The notes beneath the pieces are model-generated. The model was not told the DNA's origin and did not search any database. It saw nothing but the letters and a program-made list of their open reading frames with translations. This document shows positions 43,497 through 54,642 of a stretch of 64,000 bases of DNA, piece after piece. The position numbers and the translations under genes are program-made. Source of the DNA: Nelumbo lutea (taxonomy: Eukaryota; Streptophyta; Magnoliopsida; Proteales; Nelumbonaceae); the NCBI GenBank assembly GCA_022828595.1, contig JAKGHH010000001.1, positions 75,946,401 through 76,010,400 of the forward strand, written 5' to 3'. Positions within the stretch are counted from its first letter, which is position 1; each line of letters begins with the position of its first letter.

Positions 43497-44321
43497 AATT
43501 TCTCCATCCTTGATGAGTACCCGAACTCCTCGACCCCAATGGGAAGTACCTTGGCGGGGTCGGGGTCAGGGTCGAGGATGGAGCTACTCATGAATCCCCG
43601 ATCGGGGATGGGGACAAGGACAGGAAAGGCAATCCCCGCCCCCACCCGTCTTTGATTAATATTATATATATAATATTCTATTATATATATAAGTATAATA
43701 ATTATTAATTTATTTATAAAACAATAAAAACTAAAAGTCTAAAACATAATTCGAAGAAATCAAGAAAACTTGAAAAGTTGGAAAACCCTTAACACTCGAC
43801 TAAACCAGTTACCAGATTTCATTCTTCTGTTTTCGACAAAGAAGATTCAAGAGAGGCGACTAAACCACAAAACCAGTAAACCCTATCTTTATCTTCGTCG
43901 CCAATTCGTTGACTGCCAACCGCCGTCGCTGACTGTTGCCACTAGCCACTCGCCCGTCGGACATCGAACAGAGGAGAGGCCAGAGAACTGAGGAAGAGAC
44001 TTCGTCTTCGTCGTCGATTCGCAGACTGCCGGCCTTCATCATCATCGCTGACCGTCGTCGCCGTCGCTGTCACCCTTTAGATTCTCTCTCATCAGTCATC
44101 ATTGACATAAACTCTTCCAAGTCCCAATGGTCCTCTCTCTCTCTCTTAGTTTCGGGGATTCGGGTCTCTAACGGGGAATTCATCCCCATCAGAGTCAAGA
44201 ATGGAGGGGGATTCCTTTCCCCTTCGGGGATCGAGGATGGGGATGGGGGGTGATTTGAGGGTTAGGGTCGGAGATGGGGAATGTACTCCCTACCTTGAAC
44301 CCGCCCCATTGCCATTCCTAC
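43497..44321. mobile_element. Non-autonomous hAT-like element
   Basis: The left terminus ACGGGTGGCAAAT pairs with the inverted right terminus GTAGGAATGGCAAT. Flanking 8-base copies are CCATAACT (43489-43496) and CCATAACA (44322-44329), matching at seven of eight. Both subterminal regions are GGGGATGGGG/GGCGGGGTCGG-rich and mutually inverted. The interior has no transposase; it includes a TA-rich core (43660-43690) and a CGTCGTCGCCG-rich stretch that gives spurious open frames. Confidence 0.8.
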
Positions 44322-44329
44322 CCATAACA

Positions 44330-47080
44330 CCAGCAAGTCTAGATCTCTTCCTCACACAGTACGTCTCACACCGACCTCACAGCATGGCCACAGATCTGAA
44401 ATATCTTCTGTATTTATATTTATTATTCAGGGAGATGTTTTCAATAATAGAAGGTGGGATGTGGCTGTGAAATCAGGGTGAGGCACGGCTTGTGAGGAAG
44501 AGATCCCAATTCGACACCCGTTGATGCTCTCATTAATATAAAATATTATTTACTTTCAAAATTTCCAACATTCTATTGACTATTGTTTTATTTATTTAAA
44601 TTTATAATAAATATACAGATCAACATTACTGTGATAAATGAAAACTAGGTAATAAATATATAGATCAATAATATAAATTTCAATTCCAACCTGATTTGAA
44701 TCAGTTATGTCGAATTGGGTTCAAATAATACCCTAATTTGAATTCGATTGGATTTATTTGCATCCCTACAACAGCAGGTTTGACCAATGTCCCTCATGTG
44801 TACCCTCCCTTGTAATGCAAACTAGGTAATACAAAAAAAAAAAAAAAGAGTCGATGCCAATATTTATTAGACTAACTACCTCCTGGTTCCAAGGTTTTCA
44901 TAATGAGTTATTAATCCTCAAACAACTTGGACGATGGATCGCCACCTTTATTTATTTGTTTGTTTCTTATTTATGTTTGTAGTAGCTAGGAAAGGTGAAA
45001 GTGAAACCTCTGTATATAAAGATAACGGAAAGTAACCGTCTTCTTAACTGTAGATTAGCATTACCTATGTTTTTATTTGGAGAGGTTGGAACATGCTAAA
45101 ATTAGTTAAATTGCCTAATCATCCTATTCCGTAACGGTTCTGTTTTGCCATTCTATGCAGTCCCCACTCCACTCCAATGATGTCTAATCTGTGGTTCCAC
45201 CGTACTGCATATGTAAGGTGGACAGGCTCCGCTAGTCCGCTCCACACATTCTCTGAGAATTGGGTTTTGATATCAAATCCATCAATCCATCAATCAATCA
45301 TCTCCAGTTTTGACTGTATTTTCAATCAATATATCATCCCATGTTATATAAATACAGGGGTAAATTAATAAAAAGACCCCGTACTTTTGGGTAATGGACA
45401 ACTATTCCCCTAAAGTTTAAACTTTCATTTTGTGACAAATATCCTTAGGCTGTTAAATTATATGATAGAATGCACTAAAATTATTAAAATACATGTTCGC
45501 ATTTTTCTTATTTTCTTTTCTTAACTTTCTCTCTTAAACCCTAGTTGATAAAAAAAAAATACATTCATTTTCTCCAAATGAAACCAGCTAAACTAATAAG
45601 AATCATTTAATTGATATAGAAAAACAAGTTTTTTTTTTTTTTTAATTAATGTTTCATTTCAATGACATGAGTGTCTCTTCATCTTAAAATATAAAATTAT
45701 CCACTCCTTCCTTTAATAAAAAGCTAGAAAAAACTTTAAATTTATATATATCAAAAAGAAACTTGTACCATTTCATCTCAATATTGGATATGTCTAGAAA
45801 ATTACAAGGATCCATTAGAAATTTAGAACAACCAAAAGAATTTCAATATTATATTTAAAAGAACTAATCAATCATAAATCATCACCCCTACCTGAGTGCC
45901 TACCCGATTGGCTTAATTTATAGACATGCTGCATTTGGGTTGTTTCTGGTTCTTTCCCAACCAACAGCACACTGAACTTGCTGCTGTTTTTGCTCTTTGA
46001 TACGCACAAGGTTTTCTTGGAACCTATATAATCTTTGTTGTCCGGGTTTGGATAAAACTGATGAATGAGGCAGTACAATTAGGACGGTATCCTTGGCTCC
46101 TTGCTAATTCATCCCGTATGCTTGTCTCAACTCTCAACTCTGAACTGAAAGCCAAACGTTTCAGCTCGAAACGCCCGATGGCGATTGGTGGGGTCAGGTT
46201 CGTCGTTTATGGATTGGACCTTTTCGTTTTTTTTTTTTTTTATTTATCTCTGGTGGTCCAAATTATGTATGCATTATCTCAACTAAATAGTGGAAAGGCG
46301 CACACCGTTGGATGTTGTTCTAGAGATTCAAATGACGAATGCAAGCTCCATCCAACGGCTAAGAAGGCTTTGGGTGATGAAATCATCCTTTTATTAGTTT
46401 TATATTTATATGACTCGTCCTTGTCTTTTGTTTGCTCAGGTTGTTAATATGATAATCTCCCTTACAATAATTATTTGGTGGTGTTTCTCTTTCAATCCAG
46501 TTTTTCGTGTACGTAGAAGAAACCGCTAGCTAGGGTACTTTCTTCAAACTTAAAGCAATGAATTTTCATATTGGAGTCGTATTGTTGATCCAGATAGCTA
46601 AATTTTTCAAAAAAATAGCTCTTCTTATGAAACATCACAATCCATTCTTGAGATCTTGTGGGAATGGAGAAATGGGTTAGCAAGAATTGGAACTCAAGCT
46701 GTTTTTGGTATCATGGGCTGATTCTCCTCTTTTGTTTGAGACCTTGTTCGTTCTGGGTAAATTGTTTACCCAAGTAAATGCATTTAGTACCCACTTCTCC
46801 AAGTAAGTGCATGTATTTGTGTTCATTTCTGTTTAGACAATTTCTCCGTGTCAACATTTTCATCTTTGTATCTTTTTGTTCTCAAACTCTGGACAAATTT
46901 GTCTCAACTGTTATTAGCATTTTCCTTCCATGTGGGAAATAAATTACTGTGGAACCCTATTTATCAAAACACAAACACGACAAAGTTGACCAACTCTCCC
47001 CACTTATGGAAATAATCAATGCCCCTGAAAGTAAAATAATTAGCGAAAATGATTTTCCTCGAAAATAATGGGTTATCTTC
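44330..47080. other. Intergenic AT-rich region
   Basis: No gene was found. Near 44690-44770 a GATTTGAAT.../GCATCCCTAC end resembles a hAT terminal region, but I could not find its partner. The frame 46061-46447 has no recognisable similarity. Confidence 0.45.
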
Positions 47081-47089
47081 CATTAAATG

Positions 47090-47604
47090 TAGGGGTGCAA
47101 CTCAGGCTGGTTGGGTTGAAGGTCAACCCAGGCCCAACCCCAAATGTGCAAATCTTAGGCTTGGGCCTGGCCCAATCCGAACTTAACCTAACACCATTCG
47201 GGTTGGGTTCAGGAGTCAGGTTAGTCGGGTTTGGGTAGGTTGATCCGGTTTAAAATAATTCAAGTATATATTTTTATGTAGTAATATTTTATTGGACTTT
47301 AGGCCCAATTTAAGAATATAATTAACTGAATATATATGTTATTAGAAAGAAAAGATATTTTTATATAAATACAATACACATATCTATGCATTTTTTTTGG
47401 GCAGGCTTAGACTGCAACTACTTGAGAGTTGAGGCCTCAACCTAAACTCAACCCAAATTTAAGTCAGACCCGACTTTTCAGGCACAGGCCCAGGCCCAGG
47501 CCCAGCCATCAGCCCGAAATCTCAATCACAACCCATGCAAAATTTTGGATTGGATGTGGTCGATCTTGGATTCTTGTGTTGGATCCGCCCAAATTGCACC
47601 CCTA
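47090..47604. mobile_element. hAT-like non-autonomous element, no target duplication seen
   Basis: TAGGGGTGCAACTCAGG at the left and (inverted) TAGGGGTGCAATTTGGG at the right form ~20-base terminal inverted repeats. Subterminal GGTTGGGTT/AACCCAACCC-type repeats are abundant. The flanks do not show an 8-base repeat, so the ends may have been altered. Confidence 0.65.
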
Positions 47605-48103
47605 TGTATTTTTCCAAATAGTGATGTAATGATAATGATGCTACGGAAATATGGTTTTAAAATCTAATAAACCAGTTAAACTCTTGAAAGTCCATTTCAC
47701 TTGATGGTTGACTCACAAAATTGAGTTGAGTCCACTAAACTCAAATCGATTTATTTAATTCATTATTTATCTTTTCTGGATCTGGTCCGGTGTGCATTTG
47801 ATCGATTAATAAGCATGTGGAAATATAATAGTAATGATGAACGGGAGATGGAGGATCTTTCTACAGTAATTCCTCCCAAAAGATGGAGTGTCCAAACAAG
47901 AGAGAATTTCTCAGAGTGGCAGCTTTTGTTGGTTTCAAGGCTGCATTGCATGAATTTGGATTAGCTATCAATACATTGTCCCAACAACATGATAAGGGAG
48001 ATACTCCCAACAACATGGTAGCAGATCCGGGTCAACTGATAATTTTGATTCCAAATCTCCAATCTCAAGTCTAAATGCTATGCCTGCACGAAGATTAGGG
48101 CTC

Positions 48104-48215
48104 ATTTGGGAGGGTTTAGTTTTATAAGTAGCAGTAGTTTCTTTGGTTTGGTTTTTTTTTGAAGTAGTTAGTAATTATGAGAAGAGACTTGTTCGGAGAG
48201 CTGTCTATGCGATTA
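48104..48215. repeat. Relative of the 32.4-kb MITE, truncated
   Basis: CTCATTTGGGAGGGTTTAG and GAGAAGAGACTTGTTCGGAGAGCTGTCTA resemble in order the segments at 32450-32540. The right part is missing, replaced by unrelated sequence after about 48215. Confidence 0.4.
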
Positions 48216-48728
48216 TGGGCATGTTTCGTAGTGTGGATGAGAAATTGGTAAGTGTGGACCGATCCACACCATACCCTATAGCAGGAACAATCTACACCAC
48301 ACCATAGTCCAGAATTGTTCTAAATTGTGGATAGATTGTGTGGACAAGACCAATCCACACTCATAGTGGCATTCTATAGGTGTGGTGTGGTGTGGATTGG
48401 TACATACCACACTTTTTGATTCCATGTATCTCATATACATTTATGAATGATCTATACAATCGATCATAAATATTTAGTTTTTGTATTTTATATGATAAAT
48501 AAATTGAAAAAAGGCATCGATAAATTAATATTAACCAATAAACATTAATTTTAATAAAAAATAGTAAAATAATTAAAAAATATTATTTTATAAAAATTAA
48601 TATTTAAATAAATGAAAAAGAGTGGAGAATGAGAACTACCGGATTTGTTCTAGAATTAACATTAAAAATTATTATTTCAAAATTTATAATTTAAAAAGAA
48701 AGAAAAGCATGTAAAAGAGATATATTAT

Positions 48729-49302
48729 AGGGATAATAGCATAAAAGGGCAACTTTGGGATTTAATATCAATACAAGTAATGTATTTAAAAAAATTTCAA
48801 AAATAGGTTAACTTTTTTAAAATAAAATCAATAAAAGGGCAAAAACACTATTTATCTTATTCTTCTTACCATTTGTTCACCAGAGCCGTCGTCCGCTGCC
48901 ACCCGCCGTCGCCTCCGCCCACCTCCAGCAACGTTGTTGGAGGTAGCTGGAGGCAAAGGTGGCGGTAGCGACGCTGGTGGTTTCTCTGTCCAACTCTGCC
49001 ACCTCCGCCTTTGGCAATGCTGCCGAAGATGGGTGGAGACAAAGGTGGCAGTGGCGGCGAGCAAAGGAATGACCACTAGTGCTGTCGCCGCCACCTCTGC
49101 CTCTGGCCTGCGGCGGGCGGCAGCGGACGACGATGGTGGGTGGTGGCGGGCAGCGATGGTGGCTCAAGTGAACAAATGGCAAGAAGAAGAAGATGAACAA
49201 TGTTTTTGCCCTTTATTGATATTATTTTTGAAAATTTTTTAAATATATTACTTTTATTGATATTAAACTCTAAAAGTTTCCCTTATATGCTAGAAACCCT
49301 AT
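48729..49302. mobile_element. Foldback (Mutator-like) element with long inverted arms
   Basis: The left arm AGGGATAATAGCATAAAAGGG (48729 on) and the inverted right arm AGGGTTTCTAGCATATAAGGG (49302 back) stay alignable for roughly 180 bases. They run through TTTAATATCAATA, AAAGGGCAAAAACA, CCATTTGTTCAC and CGTCGTCCGCTGCC. The flanks ATATATTAT (left) and ATATTGTAT (right) could be a diverged 9-base target duplication, as in Mutator-like elements. The GC-rich centre (48900-49150) is made of GCCACC/GGTGGC units and causes long Ala/Gly-type open frames on both strands. No transposase is present. Confidence 0.75.
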
Positions 49303-49479
49303 ATTGTATCAATAGATAATGTAAAAATATTGTGGATCGGCCACATCCACAAAATATATGTATGGCTGAGATTTTGGGCTATGGACGAAAATGATCCATG
49401 ATATATATTATGGACCGTCCCATCCACAGCCAATTAAACACCATGGTCATTCTATGACGTGAACCAAAACAGGCCATCC

Positions 49480-50827
49480 ACGAGATGGCCATGGAACCGA
49501 ACAGGCAAACACCACTGCATGATTGGCTTTTTACTAAGCACTGCTTATATACTTTCAGGATAGGCCCACATCCTAAAGCCAAAATCCACAGCCCTCCTAA
49601 AGAGCAGCCTAGTAGCTTTCATATTTGGCATAGAGTTTGGGATTGTAGTAATAGAAGAAGAATGCTATGTTTAGCATGCAGCTCAGATTCTGAATAAGAA
49701 TAAAGCTCTGATAATAAACTATACGAAAATGAACAAAGTAACGAATGGTAGGTGGGTGTGTGCGGGGGGAGAAATAAATGAAAATGGAATTGAAGGTACT
49801 AATTGCACAAAGTTTCTCCTTGCTGTAGGATTTCACAGAATTCTGAAACTAAATTATTACCTCATTTTTCATAAATAATTAGGGCGGAAGTGGAACCCAT
49901 TTCCGCATAATATTGTAAATGAAGCTTTATAACTTACTAGTTACATATTTATATTTATTCATGCAAGAGTCAGTCATTTAGATAAACTTAAAACTGAAAA
50001 CCTTGATTCATCTAAGACTAGAGTATTTTGGGGCCCATCAAATTATGGGCTCAACAGACCAAATGGGCCCATACAGCAGAGATGGGATTCCAAATGCCCA
50101 AGCCTGTAAAGGTGATATTTTCGAACCACAACCACTAAGGCCTGGATGGATTAAGATTCATTCCGCTCTGGCTAGATCTGTGGTCGTCCCCATTTCCATC
50201 CCCATCCATCCATCCATCCATCCATCAAGCTCTACCCGTGCAGGAAACAACTAAGCGAAAATCAAAGAAATATCTATCAAACAGATCACATGAAGCTCAA
50301 TCTTCAATTTGTACTGGGAAAGATAATCAAAATATGAGAGGATGCACGCAGACAACAAAGTTAAACAAGGCATATGCGAAGAGAGAACGATTATTAATGT
50401 GATGGACCAGACCACTTTATTGGACCATAGTGGGAACAAAGAACAAACATGCACGAGTCTTCCACTGAACGTCATCATCTATTCATCACACCCCACCTAG
50501 GAATTAACCTTGCTCACTCACTAGGTCCCTCCACCTCTCTACCTTCCATTCCACGAGCATCGTCGTTGTTATATGAGGGATGAGTTGGAACGATTTATTG
50601 GGGGAATATCAATTCACCAATGGGTTTCACCCATGACTGATCCCTTAACCATTCAGGCTAGACCCATTTGAGAAGGCTATGTTTGGTTTGAAGGAAAAGG
50701 TAAGGAAAGGATGATTTTACGTGGGGAAGGCAGGGAAAAGTAGAGAAGCATACGGCCTTCCCTTCTCAAATGGGTGATTTTATTTCTCATGAATGAAAAG
50801 AAACAAACCTCCTTTTTATTTCTCATG
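49480..50827. other. Intergenic region, no gene recognised
   Basis: It contains a CATC microsatellite (50203-50226) and A/T-rich sequence. Open frames here lack any similarity or start context. Confidence 0.45.
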
Positions 50828-50832
50828 TAATC

Positions 50833-51842
50833 TGATGAATTAATTTTTATTGATGTATTGATTTTTTGGCTAAGTACCTCTACATTTGGTCTGCTTTCAA
50901 GTGGCTGATGATTCAGGCCGAAGTGAAATTGGGTTGCCGAGCTAAGTCGGGCTGGGTAGGCTAGGTGGCGAGCTGACTATAGTGCCGAGCTGACTATAAG
51001 GTGCCGAGCTGACCAGGTGGTGAGCTGCCTGTGAGGTGCCAAGCTGACCAGGTGCCGAGCTGACCAGGTGCCAAGCTGCCTGTGAGGTGTTGGGCTGATC
51101 AGGTGGTGAGCGGCCTGTGAGGTGCTGGGCTGCCTATGAGGTGCTGGGCTGACCATGTGGCGAGCTGAATTGATGAGCTTTGTTGCTCTTAGAGACCTGC
51201 AAGGAACCAAATGTCAGAGGATCAGGGGTGGCTAACCTGCCAAGGTCGTTCCGATGCTTAAGTCAGTACTCTCATAGTAGACTACGAGCTAAAAATCACA
51301 AAGTCTGAGAGCTAGAACTTGCTTACTTGCTCCTCCCTTTGCTTCTGGGTTGGTGCCTTTATATAGGCATTGTTTGGCGTGGGCTTCACACACCATATCT
51401 GAGATTTCTGCAAGGTCGTCTAAGTGGGTCGAGATTCCTGGAGGTAACTGCCATGCACGTTGACCACCCTCTAGATCATTTGGCATGTGGGCCAACTTCC
51501 ATGGATCGTGGGAGTGTTTGGATATGCATGTTGAATTCGTCGGCGAGCACGTCTTGCAAGTCGCCAGGTCGCGCCTGGCCCAGGCTGCCAGGTCGGTGCC
51601 TGTGCCAGGCTGCTAGGTCACGCCTGGGCCAGGCACCCAAGTCAGTGACTGTGCCAGGCTTTCAGCTCGCGCCAGGGCCAGGTCGCACCAAGGCCAGGCT
51701 GCCAGGCCGCGCTTGGGCACCAGGTGGGAGACCATCAGTTTGGCTAAGGCAAGTTGGAGCACAAGTGGTTCCGGGTGTCACCTATTTGTTTCGAGGTGCC
51801 ATGTGTCACAATATCATTGGAGGGCCAAATCCGCCCTCATCA
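50833..51842 (-). repeat. 3' LTR (element sense) of the coding-free element, with minisatellites
   Basis: Starts TGATGA, ends TCATCA. It contains two minisatellite blocks: GCCGAGCTGACCAGGTG-type units at about 50960-51172 and CAGGTCGCGCCTGGGCCAGG-type units at about 51550-51730. The number and order of units differ from the other LTR, so most divergence between the LTRs is repeat slippage. A TATA-like TTTATATAGG lies at 51357-51366. Confidence 0.9.
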
Positions 51843-51860
51843 TTTTCCCCCCCACTCCCG
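51843..51860 (-). other. Polypurine tract of the coding-free element
   Basis: The plus strand TTTTCCCCCCCACTCCCG directly abuts the LTR. On the minus strand it is a GGGAGTGGGGGGG tract like the one before the Tat 3' LTR. Confidence 0.8.
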
Positions 51861-51934
51861 AGCTGAAAGTAACTCGGCGAAGGGAGTAAATTTATCCTCT
51901 TGGCACGGAATGAATAATTCGATGAGCTCGTAAG

Positions 51935-52235
51935 CGTCGATTCAATTCCTTAGGCTCTGGGAGCGACTCGCAGTTCGCTCCTTGATTTTACCCATCCGAA
52001 GAGGCGACTGGGTCTTATATGGTGAGGAGGTCTTCGCTAGTTCGGTATTTTGGCCCTTAGGCTCTGGGGGTGACTCGTAGTCCACTCTCCTTGATCTTGC
52101 CATTGCCAAAGAGGCGACTGGGTCTTATGTGGTATTTTAGTCCTTAGGCTCTAGGAGCGACTCGTAGTCCACTCTCCTTGATCTTTGATTTTGCCCATGC
52201 CGAAGAGGCGATTGGGACTTGTAGTGCCGAGGTCT
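51935..52235 (-). repeat. Tandem repeats shared with the autonomous Tat element
   Basis: GCGACTCGTAG/GGAGCGACTCG..., CTTAGGCTCT and AAGAGGCGACTGGGTCTTAT recur three times. In reverse complement they match the AAGTCGCTC, CGAGCCTAAGG and AGACCTAGTCGCCTC blocks of 14081-14410. Further CAGGCCGCGCC minisatellite units follow at 52243-52360. Confidence 0.85.
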
Positions 52236-52784
52236 TTTATCAGTTCGTCAGTTCGCGCCTGGGCCAGGCCACCAGGTCGCGCTAGGGCCAGGCCGTTAGG
52301 CCGCGCCAGAGCCAGGCCGTCAGGCCGTGCCTGTGCCAGGCTGCTAGCTCGCACCTGGACCGTCTTAGTGCTATGACTGCGCTGCATCAGCCTCGTGATG
52401 GCAGTCACCCACTCCTACAAGAAGCTACTAGGAGCTCGACCTACAGGGGTAGCACTACTAACTTTAGGTCGCCAGCTCGCACGGGAACTTTGGAAGGCTC
52501 AACCAGCAAGGGCGCTCATGCAGCCCATTAGCTGCCAATTCCCGCGGAAGCCACGGTGAGCTCATCTTTCTAGGGGGGACCTCGCGAAGAGGTCTGATGA
52601 GGCTTTATCTGAATTGAAAGTAAAGTTGATAGAGCTGCTTAGTCTGTTAGCACTTCATGCATAATCTTTGAGTAAAAAATGGAAACTATAAAGCGAGAGT
52701 TCTAGTTTCTAAAAAATGAGGACTCAACTTTCTAGAAGAAGAGGGCTTAGCCTTTCAGAGGATGAGAACTTGACTTTTTGTAGC

Positions 52785-52806
52785 GTTTTCCACAGACGAC
52801 GCCAAT
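52785..52806 (-). other. Primer-binding site of the coding-free element
   Basis: The minus strand reads ATTGGCGTCGTCTGTGGAAA just inside the LTR end. It differs by two bases from the Tat element's ATTGGCGCCGTCTGTGGGAA over this length. It sets the direction of the element. Confidence 0.85.
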
Positions 52807-53821
52807 TGATGAATCAATTTTTATTCATGTATCGATTTTTTGGCTAAGTACCTCTACATTTGGTTTGCTTTCAAGTGGCCGATGACTCAGGCCGAAGTGA
52901 ACTTTGGCTGCTGAGCTGAGTCGAGCTGGGCAGGCTAGGTGGTGAGCTAACTATAGTGCCGAGTTGCCTATGGGGTGCCGAGCTCCCCAGGTGGCGAGCT
53001 GCCTGTGAGGTGCCGGGCTGACCAGGTGCTGAGTTGCCTGTGAGGTATTGGGCTGACCAGGTGGCGAGCTGAATTGATGAGCTTCATTGCTCTTTAGAGA
53101 CCTGCAATGAACCAAATGTCAGAGGACCAGGGGTGGCTAACTCGACGAGGTCACTTCGATGCTTAAGTCAGTACTCTCATAGTAGACTGCGAGCTAAAAA
53201 TCACAAAGTTTGAGAGCTAGAACTTGCTTACTTGCTTGCTTGCTCCTCCCTTTGCTTCTGGGTTGGTGCCTATATATAGGCATTGTTTGGCATGGGCTTC
53301 ACGCACCATATCCGAGATTTCTGCGAGGTCGTCTAAGTGGGTCGAGATTCCTGGAGGTAACCGCCATGCACGTTGACCACCCTCCAGATCGTTCGGCACG
53401 TGGGCCAACTTCTATGGATCGTGGGAGTGTTTGGATATGCACGCCGAATTCGTCGGTGAGCACGTCTTGCAAGTCGCCAAGTCGGCGCATGTGCCAGGTC
53501 GCCAGGTTGCGCCAGTGCCAGGCTGCCAAGTCGCGCCTGGGCTAGGCTGCCAGGTCGGTGCCTGTGCCAGGCTACCAGGTCGTGCTTGGGCTAGGCTGCC
53601 AGGTCGGTGCCTGTGCCAGGCTTTTAGCTCGCGCCAGGGCCAGGCGGCCAGGCCGCGCCTGTGCCAGGCCATGCCTATACTAGGCCACGCCTGGGCCGCC
53701 AGGTGGGACACCATCAACTTGGCTAAGGTAAGTTATTGCCAAAGTGGTTCCGGGTATCACCTATTTGTTCTGAGGTGCCATGTATCACAATATCATTGGA
53801 GGGCTAAATTCGCCCTCATCA
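52807..53821 (-). repeat. 5' LTR (element sense) of the coding-free element
   Basis: Copy of 50833-51842 with a minus-strand TATA box at 53271-53279 (inside the palindrome GCCTATATATAGGC). Minisatellite blocks lie at about 52925-53085 and 53466-53710. Confidence 0.9.
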
Positions 53822-53826
53822 TAATC

Positions 53827-54590
53827 CATTTGGAACGATGTACTGTTGCCTAGCTAGTTTGAATGAAAATCATCCATTTTGGGTTAAAAAAATGGATAGG
53901 ACTATGATATCAAAAAACGTACGGCCAATCAACGGGTATCATAAAAGAGGTGACCAATCCGGTGATTGATATTCATTATGATTCATCGGATGCTTTGATT
54001 GGTCAAAGCTCTTCCGATTTCAGTATTATAGATTTTCCGATTTCAGTATTATAAATAGGAAAGATAATATATCCGATACCATGAGCTACCGGCTACATAA
54101 TGATATATAGTTTGTTCCCCATGCCAACACCTTACTAATTCAGCCACTTGTTTGTTTAACCAATTGCTTATGATGTGCGTAGGGCTGTCAATTGGACTGG
54201 ATTTGATCCAATCCGGTCCAGTCTAACATTGGTGCATTTACAGGATTGGACCAAATCCGGTCCAAATCTCATACAGTAAAGGGATCGAATTGGACGTCCA
54301 AATTAAATGTTTTCCTCAGAAAATGTTTTTCCTATTCACAGTCCGTAAGAGTCCACGACAGTCATTAAGACGGCAGCCGCTCAACATGTACGTGTCGTCT
54401 TTTCATTCGTTGAGAGTTTTGGTAAAACAACATTCCTTCCAAATTGCGTACAAACCCTAAAGGCTGGAAACTTTGCCCCCTCCCCTGATAATATCCTGCC
54501 GTCCATCCCTACAAACTTGGAAAAATCTCAGCGGTAGACTGCGGCATCGCTTGTCCCTCTCCACGTAGCATGCTGACAGCTGATGTTTTC
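53827..54590. other. Intergenic region
   Basis: No gene was seen. A hAT-like end (AGGGCTGTCAATTGGACTGG near 54182) is followed by GGTCCAAATC/GATTGGACC inverted repeats, probably a decayed element. Confidence 0.4.
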
Positions 54591-54598
54591 TATATAAA
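54591..54598 (+). promoter_or_regulatory. Candidate TATA box
   Basis: TATATAAA lies ~50 bases before the first ATG of the open frame at 54643. A CCACGTAGC element is upstream at 54561 and CT-rich leader sequence follows at 54715-54770. It looks like a genuine plant core promoter, but no recognised gene follows. Confidence 0.5.
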
Positions 54599-54642
54599 GC
54601 AAAGCCCTCCAGACCTCTAGCTCCAGCTCCGCACCTTAAAAA

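Larger units (their letters stand above)
50833..53821 (-). mobile_element. Coding-free LTR retroelement related to the Tat element
   Basis: Two ~1.0-kb LTRs (50833-51842, 52807-53821; TGATGA...TCATCA) flank a 964-base interior. The interior has a minus-strand primer site next to the right LTR and a minus-strand polypurine tract next to the left LTR, so the element reads right to left. The 5-base target duplication TAATC is perfect (50828-50832 and 53822-53826). The interior has no gag or pol but keeps about three inverted copies of the ~110-base tandem repeat found at 14081-14410 in the autonomous Tat element. It fits a LARD/TRIM-like derivative that depends on other elements for its proteins. 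Confidence 0.92.

Noticed and set aside
48852..49242. 80-107-codon Ala/Gly-rich frames on both strands
   Set aside because: They lie in the GC-rich core of the foldback element and consist of repeated GCC/GGT units, without start context or similarity.
48217..49475. A larger transposon enclosing the foldback element (GGGCATGTTTCG... / ...CCAAAACAGGCC)
   Set aside because: The inverted ends match only loosely over about 12 bases and I found no target duplication.
51327..51866. 179-codon frame and its 53210 homologue
   Set aside because: They lie inside the two LTRs of the coding-free element and read through the minisatellite. There is no conserved protein.
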